Below, piece after piece: positions 42,734-51,167 of a stretch of 64,000 nucleotides of DNA. Origin of the DNA: Phycisphaerales bacterium (GTDB lineage Bacteria; Planctomycetota; Phycisphaerae; UBA1845); the NCBI GenBank assembly GCA_020639115.1, contig JACKHG010000010.1:1-64000 (forward strand). Direction: 5' to 3'. Below the pieces are notes generated by a model, which was not told the origin of the DNA, searched no databases, and saw nothing but the letters and a program-made list of their open reading frames with translations. A program made the position numbers and the translations under genes. Position 1 is the stretch's first letter; each line of letters begins with the position of its first letter.

Positions 42734-43180
42734 CTAGATGACGACGGCCTCGCCGCCGGCTGCCTTGATCTTCTCTTCCGCCGACTTGCTGAACTTCGCG
42801 GCCTCGACCTTGAATTTCTTGGTCAGGTCGCCGTTGCCCAGCACCTTCACCTTGAAGCGCAGGTTGCGGATGAGGCCGGCCTCGAGGATGGCCTCGCCGG
42901 TCACGTGGGCTCCGGACTCGAACTTGCCCTCGAGGTCGCCGACGTTGACCACGTTGTACACGGTGCGGAACGGGGCGTTGTTGAAGCCGCGCTTGGGCAC
43001 GCGACGGAAGAGCGGCATCTGGCCGCCTTCCGAGAGCGTGGCCCGCTTGGAGCCTGCGCGGCTGCCGGCGCCCTTGTGCCCGCGACCCGCCGTCTTGCCC
43101 AGGCCGCTGCCCGGACCGCGGCCGAGCCGCTTGCGCTTCCGGTTGCGTCCCGCCTGCTTGAGAATTTCCGCAAGTTGCAT
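42734..43180 (-). CDS. rplO: Ribosomal protein L15
   Basis: A 148-residue 50S protein. The N-terminal Gly/Arg-rich segment KRLGRGPGSGLGKTAGRGHK GA contacts 23S rRNA, and MPLFRRVPKRGFNN is the conserved core. It follows rpsE by 49 bases with no rpmD (L30) in between, and precedes secY. Confidence 0.97.
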   Translation of the reverse strand: MQLAEILKQAGRNRKRKRLGRGPGSGLGKTAGRGHKGAGSRAGSKRATLSEGGQMPLFRRVPKRGFNNAPFRTVYNVVNVGDLEGKFESGAHVTGEAILEAGLIRNLRFKVKVLGNGDLTKKFKVEAAKFSKSAEEKIKAAGGEAVVI

Positions 43181-43229
43181 CGTATTCGTCTCTTCGGGGC
43201 GGCGTACCGCCCTGGATCCCTGTGCTCGC

Positions 43230-43742
43230 CTACGCCGAGACCAGCGAAACGCCGCGGAGCCGGGCGATCTTCTCCCGGTCCAGCAGGCCCGTCAGGGCCG
43301 CGAACGTCGCCCGCACGAGGTTCTTCGGGCAGGTCGATCCGTAGCTCTTGGTCAGCACGTCCTTCACGCCGGCCAGCTCGAGCACGGCGCGGACGCTGCT
43401 GCCCGCGATCACGCCCGTTCCCTTGCTCGCCGGCACGAGCACGACCTTGCTGGCGCCGTAGCGGCCGAGCGTGGTGTGCGGCAACGTGCCGTCAACGAGG
43501 CCGATCTTCTTCATCGTGCGGGTGGCGATCTTCTTGCCCTTCTCGACCGCCATGGGCACTTCCTTGGCCTTGCCGTAGCCGATGCCCACCTTGCCGCTGC
43601 GGTCCCCGACGACGACGAGCGCCGAGAAGCTGAAACGGCGTCCACCGCGCACCACCTTGGCGCAGCGGTAGATCTTCACGACGTTGTCTCCCAGACCGCC
43701 CTCGTCCTGGGACGATTCCATGTGCTGTCTTTGCCGACTCAT
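43230..43742 (-). CDS. rpsE: Ribosomal protein S5
   Basis: A 170-residue 30S protein. The dsRNA-binding fold (RRFSFSALVVVGDRSGKVGI, GYGKAKEVPMAVEK) and the C-terminal fold (SKGTGVIAGSSVRAVLELAG, CPKNLVRATFAAL) are present. The start MSRQRQ follows a GAGGTG site; the frame is open seven codons upstream. An N-terminal acidic stretch of about 25 residues precedes the core. Confidence 0.96.
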   Translation of the reverse strand: MSRQRQHMESSQDEGGLGDNVVKIYRCAKVVRGGRRFSFSALVVVGDRSGKVGIGYGKAKEVPMAVEKGKKIATRTMKKIGLVDGTLPHTTLGRYGASKVVLVPASKGTGVIAGSSVRAVLELAGVKDVLTKSYGSTCPKNLVRATFAALTGLLDREKIARLRGVSLVSA

Positions 43743-43785
43743 CGCCACCTCACCCCGCTGCATCTGGAGCAGCCGGTCATACCCT

Positions 43786-44154
43786 CTAGAACTTCAATCC
43801 GGCCTCGCGGGCCGCCTCAGCCAGCGCCTTCACCCGACCGTGGAACTTCCGGCCGTTGCGATCGAAGGCCACCGCCTCGATGCCCTTGGTCTTGGCCCGC
43901 GTCGCGAGCAGCGTGCCCACGGCGCCCGCGGCCTTGCAGTTGCCGCCGTAACCGAGTGAGCCGCGCAGCTCCTTGTCGGCGGTGCTCGCCTGGCACAGCG
44001 TCACCCCGCGATCGTCGTCGATGATCTGCGCGGAGATGTGCTGGAGGCTGCGGTGCACGCTGAGCCGCGGCCGCTCCGCGGTTCCGAAGACCCGCTTGCG
44101 GACGCGCCGTTTGCGCCGCACCATCCGATCCTTCTTCATCTGCTGAATGCTCAT
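43786..44154 (-). CDS. rplR: Ribosomal protein L18
   Basis: A 122-residue 5S-rRNA-binding protein. RRKRRVRKRVFGTAERPRLSVHRSLQHI is the basic N-terminal half and YGGNCKAAGAVGTLLATRA with AFDRNGRKFHGRVKALAEAAREAGLKF the C-terminal half. The exact start is uncertain: ATG at 44154 or five codons downstream (MKKDRM). It lies between rplF and rpsE. Confidence 0.95.
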   Translation of the reverse strand: MSIQQMKKDRMVRRKRRVRKRVFGTAERPRLSVHRSLQHISAQIIDDDRGVTLCQASTADKELRGSLGYGGNCKAAGAVGTLLATRAKTKGIEAVAFDRNGRKFHGRVKALAEAAREAGLKF

Positions 44155-44287
44155 CGCTGGCACCACCCGAAGCGCTCGGCCCCGGTCCTCCACGTCTCAG
44201 GCCGCCCGGCGGCCCGCAAGAAAACCACTTCGGCGCTGCGCGACCCACCGGCCTGGCCGGGGCGCTACGCCGCAACATCCTTCAAGA

Positions 44288-44878
44288 CTAACCGCCCGAA
44301 GCGAGCGCCTTGCCCGCCTTGCGCTTCACGACCTCGTCGTGGTAGCGGATGCCCTTGCCCTTGTACGGCTCGGGGGGGCGGATGCCGCGGATCTCCGCGG
44401 CGAACTGGCCGACCTGCTGGCGATCGCAACCGCGGATCGTCAACCGCGCGGGGTCGTTCTCACCGCGGGCCTGGGCGACCTGCACTTCGACCTCGAGGCC
44501 CTTCGGCACCTGGATGATGAACTGCGGCTTGTTCTTGCCGCCGCGGCCCATGAACCCGCAGTTGAGCTGCAGGGCGTTGCCGGCGAGCGTGCAACCGTAA
44601 CCGGTGCCGTAGATCTCGAGTTTCTTCTCGAAGCCCGCGCTGACGCCGGTGACCATGTTGGCGATCATCGCCCGGGTCATGCCGTGCAGGGCGCGGATCT
44701 GGCGATCCTCCCCTTCGCGGCTGACGACGACGGAGCCGTTGTCCACCTTGGCCGCCACGCGGTGGGGCATGCCGAAGGTCAGCTCGCCCTTGGCGCCCTT
44801 CACGCGCACCGTCTGGCCGCTCACGCTGACGTCGACGCCGGCGGGGAAGGCGATGGGTTTTTTACCTATTCGCGACAT
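44288..44878 (-). CDS. rplF: Ribosomal protein L6
   Basis: A 196-residue 50S protein near the factor-binding site. MSRIGKKPIAFPAGVDV starts the first fold and the second fold carries the signature PEPYKGKGIRY at about residue 170. An extra loop (MGRGGKNKPQFIIQVPKG) is slightly longer than in E. coli. The stop leaves 133 bases before rplR. Confidence 0.97.
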   Translation of the reverse strand: MSRIGKKPIAFPAGVDVSVSGQTVRVKGAKGELTFGMPHRVAAKVDNGSVVVSREGEDRQIRALHGMTRAMIANMVTGVSAGFEKKLEIYGTGYGCTLAGNALQLNCGFMGRGGKNKPQFIIQVPKGLEVEVQVAQARGENDPARLTIRGCDRQQVGQFAAEIRGIRPPEPYKGKGIRYHDEVVKRKAGKALASGG

Positions 44879-44950
44879 CTGTCCCAGTCCTCAAACTCAG
44901 GCCGCGGCGTTCGTCGTCCGCGGCGCGTCTGCGCCCTGCGGCGCCGCCGA

Positions 44951-45346
44951 TCAGTAGACGCTGCACAACAACTCGCCGCCGATGTTGCCCTCGCGGCACT
45001 GGCGGTCGCTGAGCACTCCGCGGCTCGTCGAGACGATCGCGATGCCCAGGCCCTCGCGCACGCGGGGCAGGTCGCTGCACGACTTGTACAGCCGCCGCCC
45101 GGGGCGCGATTCCCGCTTGATCACGTGGATAAGATCCTCGCCCTGCGGGCCGTATTTGAGCTCGATGCGCAGGATGCCCTGCTTGGTATCATCGATCTTG
45201 TCGAATCCGCGGATGTAGCCCTCGTCCCGCAAGACGCCGGCGATGCCCGCCTTCACCTTCGAAGCCGGGACTTCCACCATCCGCTTGCGGACCCGCGCTG
45301 CGTTGCGGATTCGCGTGAGCATATCGGCGATCGGATCACTCCACAT
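44951..45346 (-). CDS. rpsH: Ribosomal protein S8
   Basis: A 131-residue central-domain 30S protein. DPIADMLTRIRNAARVRKRMVEVP is the N-terminal domain, and the C-terminal signature STSRGVLSDRQCREGNIGGELLC contains the 16S helix-21 binding residues. In other bacteria S8 represses its own spc operon; no target structure was sought here. It follows rpsN by 114 bases. Confidence 0.97.
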   Translation of the reverse strand: MWSDPIADMLTRIRNAARVRKRMVEVPASKVKAGIAGVLRDEGYIRGFDKIDDTKQGILRIELKYGPQGEDLIHVIKRESRPGRRLYKSCSDLPRVREGLGIAIVSTSRGVLSDRQCREGNIGGELLCSVY

Positions 45347-45460
45347 TGGTCGTCACCTTCACCAGTCGGACTCTCATCATCGTCTGGCGGCCGTCCGCAG
45401 CCGCCGCACCGGATCCTGCCGCCCCGACCCGCTCGCGCGCGGCCGCAGGCGACGCCTTCC

Positions 45461-45646
45461 TCACCAGCTTGCCTTCTTCACGCCGGGGATCATGCCCGTC
45501 GAGGCCAGATCGCGGAAACAGATCCGGCAGATACCGAACTTGCGGTAGACACCGCGGGAACGCCCGCACAGCGAACAGCGGCGCACCCGGCGACTCGCGA
45601 ACTTCGGCGTCTTCTTCGCCTTTTCCATCCAGGCCGTGGTCGCCAT
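45461..45646 (-). CDS. rpsN: Ribosomal protein S14, zinc-binding type
   Basis: A 61-residue 30S protein with zinc ligands CSLC and CRIC (RRCSLCGRSRGVYRKFGICR). The short zinc-containing Z form replaces the roughly 100-residue form. The ATG follows the rplE stop by two bases, so translation is coupled. Confidence 0.97.
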   Translation of the reverse strand: MATTAWMEKAKKTPKFASRRVRRCSLCGRSRGVYRKFGICRICFRDLASTGMIPGVKKASW

Positions 45647-45648
45647 GG

Positions 45649-46209
45649 TTACTTCCCTTCCTCGTCTTCGCTGCGCTTCAGCGGCATGCCCAGTTCCGTG
45701 AGCAGGCGCCGCGCGCCCGCGTCGTCCCGTGCACTCGTCACGAACGTCACGTTCATCCCCTGGCGGTATTCCACCTTGTCCAGGTTGATCTCCGGGAAGA
45801 TCGTCTGGTCGGAGATGCCCATCGAGTAGTTGCCCCGCCCGTCAAAGCTCGACGTCTTGAGCCCGCGGAAGTCACGCATACGCGGGACGGCCACGTTGAA
45901 GAGCCGGTCCACGAACTCGTACATCCGCTGGCCACGCAGAGTCACCATCGCACCGATCTCGTACCCCTTGCGGAGCTTGAAGTTCGACACGCTGACCCGC
46001 GCCTTGCAGACCACGGGCTGCTGACCCGTGATGGCCGCGAGATCCGCGACCGCGGAGGGCATCCGCTTCTTGTCCTGGATCGCGCTGCCCAGGCCCATCG
46101 AGACCACGACCTTCCGCAACCGCGGCGTGGCCATGGGGTTCTCGATGCCCAGTTCCGACCGCAACGCCGGGGCGATCCGCTCGCGATATTGTTCAAGCAA
46201 CCTTGCCAT
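45649..46209 (-). CDS. rplE: Ribosomal protein L5
   Basis: A 186-residue 5S-rRNA-binding protein of the central protuberance. NPMATPRLRKVVVSMGLG is the N-terminal motif, ITGQQPVVCKARVSVSNFKLR and DFRGLKTSSFDGRGNYSMGI follow. The ATG of MARLLEQY is eight bases after GGAG; an ATG four codons upstream lies too close to it. Confidence 0.96.
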   Translation of the reverse strand: MARLLEQYRERIAPALRSELGIENPMATPRLRKVVVSMGLGSAIQDKKRMPSAVADLAAITGQQPVVCKARVSVSNFKLRKGYEIGAMVTLRGQRMYEFVDRLFNVAVPRMRDFRGLKTSSFDGRGNYSMGISDQTIFPEINLDKVEYRQGMNVTFVTSARDDAGARRLLTELGMPLKRSEDEEGK

Positions 46210-46275
46210 CGTCGGCATCACTCCGCCCGCCCTACGCGGGCACCACTGCGGCAGCCGTCCAGCGGCTGCCTGGGC

Positions 46276-46632
46276 TTATGCGCCTCGCTGCGCCTTCGTC
46301 ACCGATCCCAGGATGGAGCCCGAAGTCGCCACCCGCTGCTTGCCCTTGACCTTGCCGCTCGCGTCGCGGTCGAGCCCGAAGTGCACGCGCGTGCCGCGCT
46401 GCGTCTTCGCGTCGAGGGGCAACACGTTGGAGATGTGAATCGGGGCCTCCTTCTCGACGCGTCCGCCCTGCGGGTTGCGCCGGCTCGGACGCACGTGGCG
46501 GAAAACCACGTTGATGCCCTCGACCACGACCAGTCCGCGATCCCGGTTCACGCGCAGCACCTTGCCGCGCGCTCCGCGGTGATCGCCGCTGATCACCTCC
46601 ACGACCTCGTTCTTGCGAATATGACAAGCCAT
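46276..46632 (-). CDS. rplX: Ribosomal protein L24
   Basis: A 118-residue assembly-initiator protein of the 50S subunit. The KOW motif is VISGDHRGARGKVLRVNRDRG, and NVVFRHVRPSRRNPQGGRVEKEAPIHISNV is the conserved centre. It is separated from rplN by a 104-base spacer that contains a repeated phrase. Confidence 0.96.
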   Translation of the reverse strand: MACHIRKNEVVEVISGDHRGARGKVLRVNRDRGLVVVEGINVVFRHVRPSRRNPQGGRVEKEAPIHISNVLPLDAKTQRGTRVHFGLDRDASGKVKGKQRVATSGSILGSVTKAQRGA

Positions 46633-46644
46633 TTTTACGTCCCG

Positions 46645-46678
46645 GGCTGTCAGCTATCGGCTGTCAGCCATCAGCCGG
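46645..46678. repeat. Repeated phrase CTGTCAGC(T/C)ATC in the rplN-rplX spacer
   Basis: Two 14-base units, CTGTCAGCTATCGG and CTGTCAGCCATCAG, inside the ribosomal superoperon. Related to the phrase at 23174-23199. Confidence 0.65.
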
Positions 46679-46736
46679 ATTATTCCGCGAGCACCGCGAG
46701 CCGGCCTCACCGCCCGCTCCGCGCTCCTTCCCGTCG

Positions 46737-47153
46737 TCAGACCACTTCCTCCGCGAGGGAGATGATCTTCATGTAGCCCTTCTCACGCAGCTCGCGGGCG
46801 ACGGCGCCGAAGATGCGCGTGCCGCGCGGCTCGCCCTGGTCGTTGATCAGCACGACGGCGTTGCTGTCGAACTTCACGTAGCTGCCGTCCTTGCGCCGCG
46901 TCGGGCGGGTGGTCCGCACGACGACGGCCTTGGCCCGGCGCCGGGTCGACCGCTCCTTGCGGTCGTTGCCGCCGGAGAAGTCGCTGTTGGGCAGCGCCTT
47001 CTTCACGGTGACGAAAACGATGTCGCCGATGTTCGCGGTCCGCAGGGAGGGCTTGCCCCAGCCCCCGGTGCTGCGGCCCTTGACGTTGTACACCATGGCG
47101 CGCTTCGCGCCGGTGTTGTCCGCGACGTCCACCATGGTCTGCAACTGGATCAT
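46737..47153 (-). CDS. rplN: Ribosomal protein L14
   Basis: A 138-residue 50S protein at the subunit interface. It starts MIQLQTMVDVADNTGAKRAM and ends RIFGAVARELREKGYMKIISLAEEVV. It is about 16 residues longer than E. coli L14 because of an insert (LPNSDFSGGNDRKERSTRRR) in the loop after VTVKKA. Confidence 0.97.
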   Translation of the reverse strand: MIQLQTMVDVADNTGAKRAMVYNVKGRSTGGWGKPSLRTANIGDIVFVTVKKALPNSDFSGGNDRKERSTRRRAKAVVVRTTRPTRRKDGSYVKFDSNAVVLINDQGEPRGTRIFGAVARELREKGYMKIISLAEEVV

Positions 47154-47253
47154 GACGCTTTACTTCCGCTCCGCCGCGTTCCCGAATACCGGGTGAATTC
47201 CGCGACGCGCCTGGCTCGTTGTTCCTGGGCGCTGCCTGGGCCGCGCCGCTGAT

Positions 47254-47529
47254 CTACGCCTTGCGGCTGATGACCCGCACCAACCGCCACGACTTCTGTT
47301 TCGACACCGGCCGGCAGGCCATCACCTCGACCAAGTCGCCGACCTTGGCCTCGTTGTTCGGGTCGTGCACGTGCAGTCGCGACCGCCGGCGGATGATCTT
47401 GCCGTACTTCGGATGCGCCCGGGACCACTCGTTCTCGATGGTGATCGTCTTCTCGCGAACGTCGGATACGACCACGCCGCGCCGCAGACGCCGCAGCTTG
47501 CGTGTATTCTGTTCCGTTGTTTCTGCCAT
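47254..47529 (-). CDS. rpsQ: Ribosomal protein S17
   Basis: A 91-residue OB-fold 30S protein. RRGVVVSDVREKTITIENEW, KYGKIIRRRSRLHVHDPNN and GDLVEVMACRPVSKQKSWRLV match the family. It lies between rpmC and rplN with spacers of about 70 and 100 bases. Confidence 0.97.
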   Translation of the reverse strand: MAETTEQNTRKLRRLRRGVVVSDVREKTITIENEWSRAHPKYGKIIRRRSRLHVHDPNNEAKVGDLVEVMACRPVSKQKSWRLVRVISRKA

Positions 47530-47598
47530 CCGGTTCTGCTTTCCGTATCAAGCGCCCGCCGGCCGTCACCGCCCGGCACCTCACCCTGCGTTCACTGC

Positions 47599-47841
47599 TC
47601 AGCGCCGCTGCGACGCCGACGCCTCCAGGTGATACTGTTTTTCCTCAATACCCTGCTCGCCGCGCTCCGTCATCACCGTGAAGATCCGGGCGATGTCCCG
47701 CTTCGCCTGGGTGATGCGGTTGGGGTTCTCGAGCTTTTCGGTCACCGCCTGCGCCCGCAGGTCGAAGAGGTGCCGCCGGAGCCGATCCAGCTCCTGGTGC
47801 AACTCCTCGGTCTTCAACTCGCGAATCTCTGTGATCTTCAT
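47599..47841 (-). CDS. rpmC: Ribosomal protein L29
   Basis: An 80-residue two-helix 50S protein near the exit tunnel. MKITEIRELKTEELHQELD, RLRRHLFDLRAQ, and RDIARIFTVMTER are the family motifs. It has about 15 extra residues at the C-terminus. Confidence 0.96.
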   Translation of the reverse strand: MKITEIRELKTEELHQELDRLRRHLFDLRAQAVTEKLENPNRITQAKRDIARIFTVMTERGEQGIEEKQYHLEASASQRR

Positions 47842-47903
47842 CGCTACTGCCGCTCCTGCGTCGCCGTATCAGCCGCGTCCCCCAACCCGACTCCGAACAC
47901 TGT

Positions 47904-47938
47904 CCTCCGGACTCCAGACTCCAGACTCCGGACTCCAG
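47904..47938. repeat. Tandem 7-bp repeat (ACTCCAG) in the rpmC-rplP spacer
   Basis: ACTCCAG at 47911, 47918 and 47932 and ACTCCGG at 47925, with a degenerate unit CCTCCGG at 47904, all in phase. It lies a few bases beyond the rplP stop. Confidence 0.85.
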
Positions 47939-47944
47939 AATCCC

Positions 47945-48364
47945 CTACATGCCGTGCCGCCGCGAGACCATCCGGCAGCGGAAAGGCATCTTCGCGTTCA
48001 TCCGGGCCAGCGCCTGGCGGGCCACCGTTTCATCCACGCCGCCGATCTCGAACAGCATCGTCCCCGGCTTCACCGTGGCGACCCACGCCTCCGGCTCGCC
48101 CTTGCCCTTGCCCATACGGGTTTCGAGCGGCTTGGACGAGATCGACTTGTGCGGGAAGATCCGAATGTAGACCTTGCCCTCGCGGTGCAGAAAGTGCGTC
48201 GCCGCGATACGGCCCGCCTCGATCTGCCGCGCCGTGATCCATCCGGACTCCAGCACCTGCAGGCCGAACTCGCCATAGGCCACGGTGTTGCCCCGCGTCG
48301 CGTTGCCGCGAATGCGGCCGCGCTGGAACTTGCGGTGCTTCACGCGCTTCGGCATCATCGCCAT
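47945..48364 (-). CDS. rplP: Ribosomal protein L16
   Basis: A 139-residue 50S protein close to the peptidyl-transferase centre. PKRVKHRKFQRGRIRG, then GLQVLESGWITARQIEAGRIA, IRIFPHKSISSKPLETRMGKGKG and a C-terminal ARQALARMNAKMPFRCRMV are present. MxMPKRVKxRK supports the start. Confidence 0.97.
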   Translation of the reverse strand: MAMMPKRVKHRKFQRGRIRGNATRGNTVAYGEFGLQVLESGWITARQIEAGRIAATHFLHREGKVYIRIFPHKSISSKPLETRMGKGKGEPEAWVATVKPGTMLFEIGGVDETVARQALARMNAKMPFRCRMVSRRHGM

Positions 48365-48416
48365 GGGTGTCTATCTCCTGCCCGCGGGTCGCTCGCGACC
48401 ACCGCGACTGCTGACG

Positions 48417-49112
48417 TTAGGCGCGCTTGCCCTTCATGTAGGCCCGCCGCACGCCCATGCCTTCCTTCACCTCGTCGCCGTAACGACCCTTGTACAACCA
48501 CACCTTCACGCCGATGGTGCCGTACTTCGTGTAGCTCGTCGCGAACCCGTAGTCGACGTGCGCCTGCAGCGTGTGCAGGGGGATCGAGCCGCGGATCAGC
48601 TTCTCCTGGCGGGCCATCTCCGCTCCGCCGAGCCGACCCGACACCATGATCTTCACGCCCAGCACGCCGGCCTGCTCCGCCGACTCCGCCCGCTGCTTGA
48701 GCACCCGCCGGAAGCCCACGCGCTTCTTGAGCTGCTCTGCGATCGACTCCGCCACGAGCTGCGCGTCGGTGTCCGGCGACTTGATCTCGACGATGTTCAC
48801 CGTCACCTTGCGGTCGATCAGGTCCTCCAGCGCGTCGCGCAGCTTGTCGACCTCGGCGCCCTTGGGGCCGATGACCAGGCCCGGACGGGCGGTGTGCAGC
48901 ACGACCTTGACCTCGTTGCGGGTCCGGGCGATGTGCACCCGCGCCACGGCTGCGTACGGGGGCTGGCGGTTGAGCCGCTTGTCGATGAACGCCCGCATCT
49001 GCTGGTCTTCGTGGAGGAATTCACCGAACGCCGCCTTGGGGGCGTACCAGCGCGAACGCCAGTCTTCGGTGATACCCACCCGAAACCCGATTGGATGAAC
49101 CTTCTGTCCCAC
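48417..49112 (-). CDS. rpsC: Ribosomal protein S3
   Basis: A 231-residue 30S protein at the mRNA entry tunnel. GQKVHPIGFRVGITEDWRS starts the chain; the KH domain shows GLVIGPKGAEVDKLRDAL; the C-terminal domain has VSGRLGGAEMARQEKLIRGSIPLHTL-type sequence (SGRLGGAEMAR) and GTIGVKVWLYKG. It is 46 bases after rplV. Confidence 0.97.
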   Translation of the reverse strand: MGQKVHPIGFRVGITEDWRSRWYAPKAAFGEFLHEDQQMRAFIDKRLNRQPPYAAVARVHIARTRNEVKVVLHTARPGLVIGPKGAEVDKLRDALEDLIDRKVTVNIVEIKSPDTDAQLVAESIAEQLKKRVGFRRVLKQRAESAEQAGVLGVKIMVSGRLGGAEMARQEKLIRGSIPLHTLQAHVDYGFATSYTKYGTIGVKVWLYKGRYGDEVKEGMGVRRAYMKGKRA

Positions 49113-49158
49113 GAGTCGCTCCGTTCGCTCGCCGGCCCATCGCCGGCGTCCTGGATGC

Positions 49159-49515
49159 TTATCGCTCCGCCACCTGTACGATCAAATGACTGGTGCGCTT
49201 CGAAATCGGATGAGCCCGGCCGCGGTCCTTGGGCTGGAACCGGCGGTAGTACGGCCCGCCGTCCACCCGCGCCTCGGAGACGAACAGGCGGCCCATGTCC
49301 GCCTCCTGCTCGTCGGCGTTGACCATCGCGCTCTTCAGCACGTGGCGAATCAGCATCGCCCCGCGCTGATGGCTGAACGCGAGCAGGTCCATCGCGGTGT
49401 TGCAGTCCTGCCCGCGGATCATGTCGATCACCAGCCGCGCCTTCTGCGGGCTGATGCGGGCGAAGCGATGCACCGCCCGCCACGACTTCTGCTCGGTTAG
49501 TTGCGTATCCGCCAT
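49159..49515 (-). CDS. rplV: Ribosomal protein L22
   Basis: A 118-residue tunnel-wall protein. HRFARISPQKARLVIDMIRG is the N-terminal motif, LLAFSHQRGAMLIRHVLKSA the second, and RRFQPKDRGRAHPISKRTSH the tunnel hairpin with conserved C-terminus. It precedes rpsC and follows rpsS. Confidence 0.97.
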   Translation of the reverse strand: MADTQLTEQKSWRAVHRFARISPQKARLVIDMIRGQDCNTAMDLLAFSHQRGAMLIRHVLKSAMVNADEQEADMGRLFVSEARVDGGPYYRRFQPKDRGRAHPISKRTSHLIVQVAER

Positions 49516-49580
49516 CGTCTCACCTGTGGGGAAAACTTCGTGTCCCCGTCGCGGGCGGCGCGCCGCCCGGCGTCATGTAC

Positions 49581-49847
49581 CTACTTCTTCTTGATGCCGT
49601 GGCCGCGGTAGCCGCGCGTCGGGCTGAACTCCCCGAGCTTGTGGCCGACCATGTCCTCGGTGATGTACACCGGGATGAACGCCTTGCCGTTGTGCACCTC
49701 GAACTTCTGTCCGATGAACTCCGGCACGATCGTGCAGCGGCGGTACCAGGTGCGGATCGGGGCGCTCGCCCCGGTCTCCTTCGCCGTCATCACCTTGCGG
49801 TACAGCTTCTCGTCAACGTGCGGGCCTTTTTTCTGTGAACGTGACAT
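49581..49847 (-). CDS. rpsS: Ribosomal protein S19
   Basis: An 88-residue 30S head protein. MSRSQKKGPHVDEKLYRKV, then RRCTIVPEFIGQKFEVHNGK and DMVGHKLGEFSPTRGYRGH match the family. It lies 60 bases after rplB. Confidence 0.97.
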   Translation of the reverse strand: MSRSQKKGPHVDEKLYRKVMTAKETGASAPIRTWYRRCTIVPEFIGQKFEVHNGKAFIPVYITEDMVGHKLGEFSPTRGYRGHGIKKK

Positions 49848-49907
49848 CGTTTCCTCTGTTCGCTCCGGCGGAGCTCGTCTCGACTATCCACCGCGTACCC
49901 GCGTCCG

Positions 49908-50777
49908 TTACTTCTTGCGCTTCAACACCAACTGCCCGTAGCGACGGCTCTTGCGCCGCCGGAGGATCCGGCGATTCGAGGGCTTGACCGGGCTGCGCGT
50001 CCGCCCGCCCTTGGCCAGGTGGCCCTTGGGGCTGCACGGGTGCCGCCCGCCCTTGCGCCGGCCCTCACCGCCGCCCAGCGGGTGGGCGACGGGGTTCTTC
50101 GCGGTGCCGCGCACGTAGGGGCGGCGGCCGCGATGCCGGTTGCGGCCGGCCTTGCCGACCTTGAGATTCTGATGATCGAGGTTGCCGACCTGGCCGATGG
50201 TGGCGCGGCACTCGACGCGTACCTGGCGCATTTCGCCCGAGGGCATGACCAGCGTGGCCCAGTCGCCTTCGCGGGCGAGCAGGCGGCACGAGGCGCCGGC
50301 GCTGCGGGCCATCTTGCCGCCCTGGCCGATCTGCATCTCGATGTTGTGCACGTCCATGCCGACCGGGATGTTCTTCAGCGGCATGCAGTTGCCGACCTTG
50401 GGCTCGACGCGCGGGCCGTTCTCGACGGTGTCGCCGGCCTTGAGGCCGACCGGGGCGAGGATGTAGCGCTTCTCGCCGTCGGCGTAGTTGATCAGGGCGA
50501 TGTGGCAGGAGCGGTTGGGATCGTACTCGATCGCCTCGACCGTTCCGACGATGTCGTCCTTGCGCCGCTTGAAGTCGATGATGCGATAGAGACGCCGGGC
50601 GCCTCCGCCGCGGTGCCGCGCGGTGATCCGGCCGTGGTGGTTGCGGCCGCCCTTGCGGCTGATGCGCTCCAGCAGCGATTTCTCCGGCTTGCGCTTCTTG
50701 TCGGTCAGTTCACGATAATCGTTCACCGACGACGAGCGGCGCCCGGGAGAGGTCGGTCTGTAGTTCTTTACGCCCAT
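49908..50777 (-). CDS. rplB: Ribosomal protein L2
   Basis: A 289-residue 50S protein needed for subunit association and peptidyl transfer. NHHGRITARHRGGGARR, YDPNRSCHIALINYADGEKRY, GSCRLLAREG-like sequence, and the C-terminal NPVAHPLGGGEGRRKGGRHP (with the essential His) are present. The length exceeds E. coli L2 by about 15 residues, mostly in the C-terminal Arg/Lys tail. Confidence 0.97.
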   Translation of the reverse strand: MGVKNYRPTSPGRRSSSVNDYRELTDKKRKPEKSLLERISRKGGRNHHGRITARHRGGGARRLYRIIDFKRRKDDIVGTVEAIEYDPNRSCHIALINYADGEKRYILAPVGLKAGDTVENGPRVEPKVGNCMPLKNIPVGMDVHNIEMQIGQGGKMARSAGASCRLLAREGDWATLVMPSGEMRQVRVECRATIGQVGNLDHQNLKVGKAGRNRHRGRRPYVRGTAKNPVAHPLGGGEGRRKGGRHPCSPKGHLAKGGRTRSPVKPSNRRILRRRKSRRYGQLVLKRKK

Positions 50778-50833
50778 CGGCTCACCTTCACGTTCGGCGG
50801 CGCCCCGCGCCGCCCTGCTGCCTGCCGCAGCCG

Positions 50834-51145
50834 CTAGAACAGATCAATATGCGAATCGCCGTCGAGGACGACGATGGCCTTTTTCCAATCGGCGGTCTTG
50901 CCGGTCTTGAAACGCACCCGGCGGGCCTTGCCGCGCCGGTTGGAGGTGCGCACGTCCAGCACCTTCACCGCGTAGATCTTCTCGATCGCCTGCTTGATCT
51001 CCGGCTTCGACGCGTCGGGGTGCACCTCGAACGAGTACGAACCGCCGCGCGCCCGCTCCCACTTGGTCGCGTCGTGACGCTGCGTGGACTGGTGCGTGCC
51101 CTTCTCGGTCACCAGCGGACGCTTGATGATGTGGTAGATATCCAT
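50834..51145 (-). CDS. rplW: Ribosomal protein L23
   Basis: A 103-residue exit-tunnel protein that docks trigger factor and SRP. YHIIKRPLVTEKGT opens the chain, SFEVHPDASKPEIKQAIEKI and VRTSNRRGKARRVRFKTGKT follow. About ten extra residues lie near residue 20. It follows rplD by 22 bases. Confidence 0.97.
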   Translation of the reverse strand: MDIYHIIKRPLVTEKGTHQSTQRHDATKWERARGGSYSFEVHPDASKPEIKQAIEKIYAVKVLDVRTSNRRGKARRVRFKTGKTADWKKAIVVLDGDSHIDLF

Positions 51146-51167
51146 GGCTCACCCGTTCGCGAAAACG

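Noticed and set aside
45346..46776. A 476-codon plus-strand frame across rpsN, rplE and rplX
   Set aside because: It is antisense to conserved ribosomal genes.
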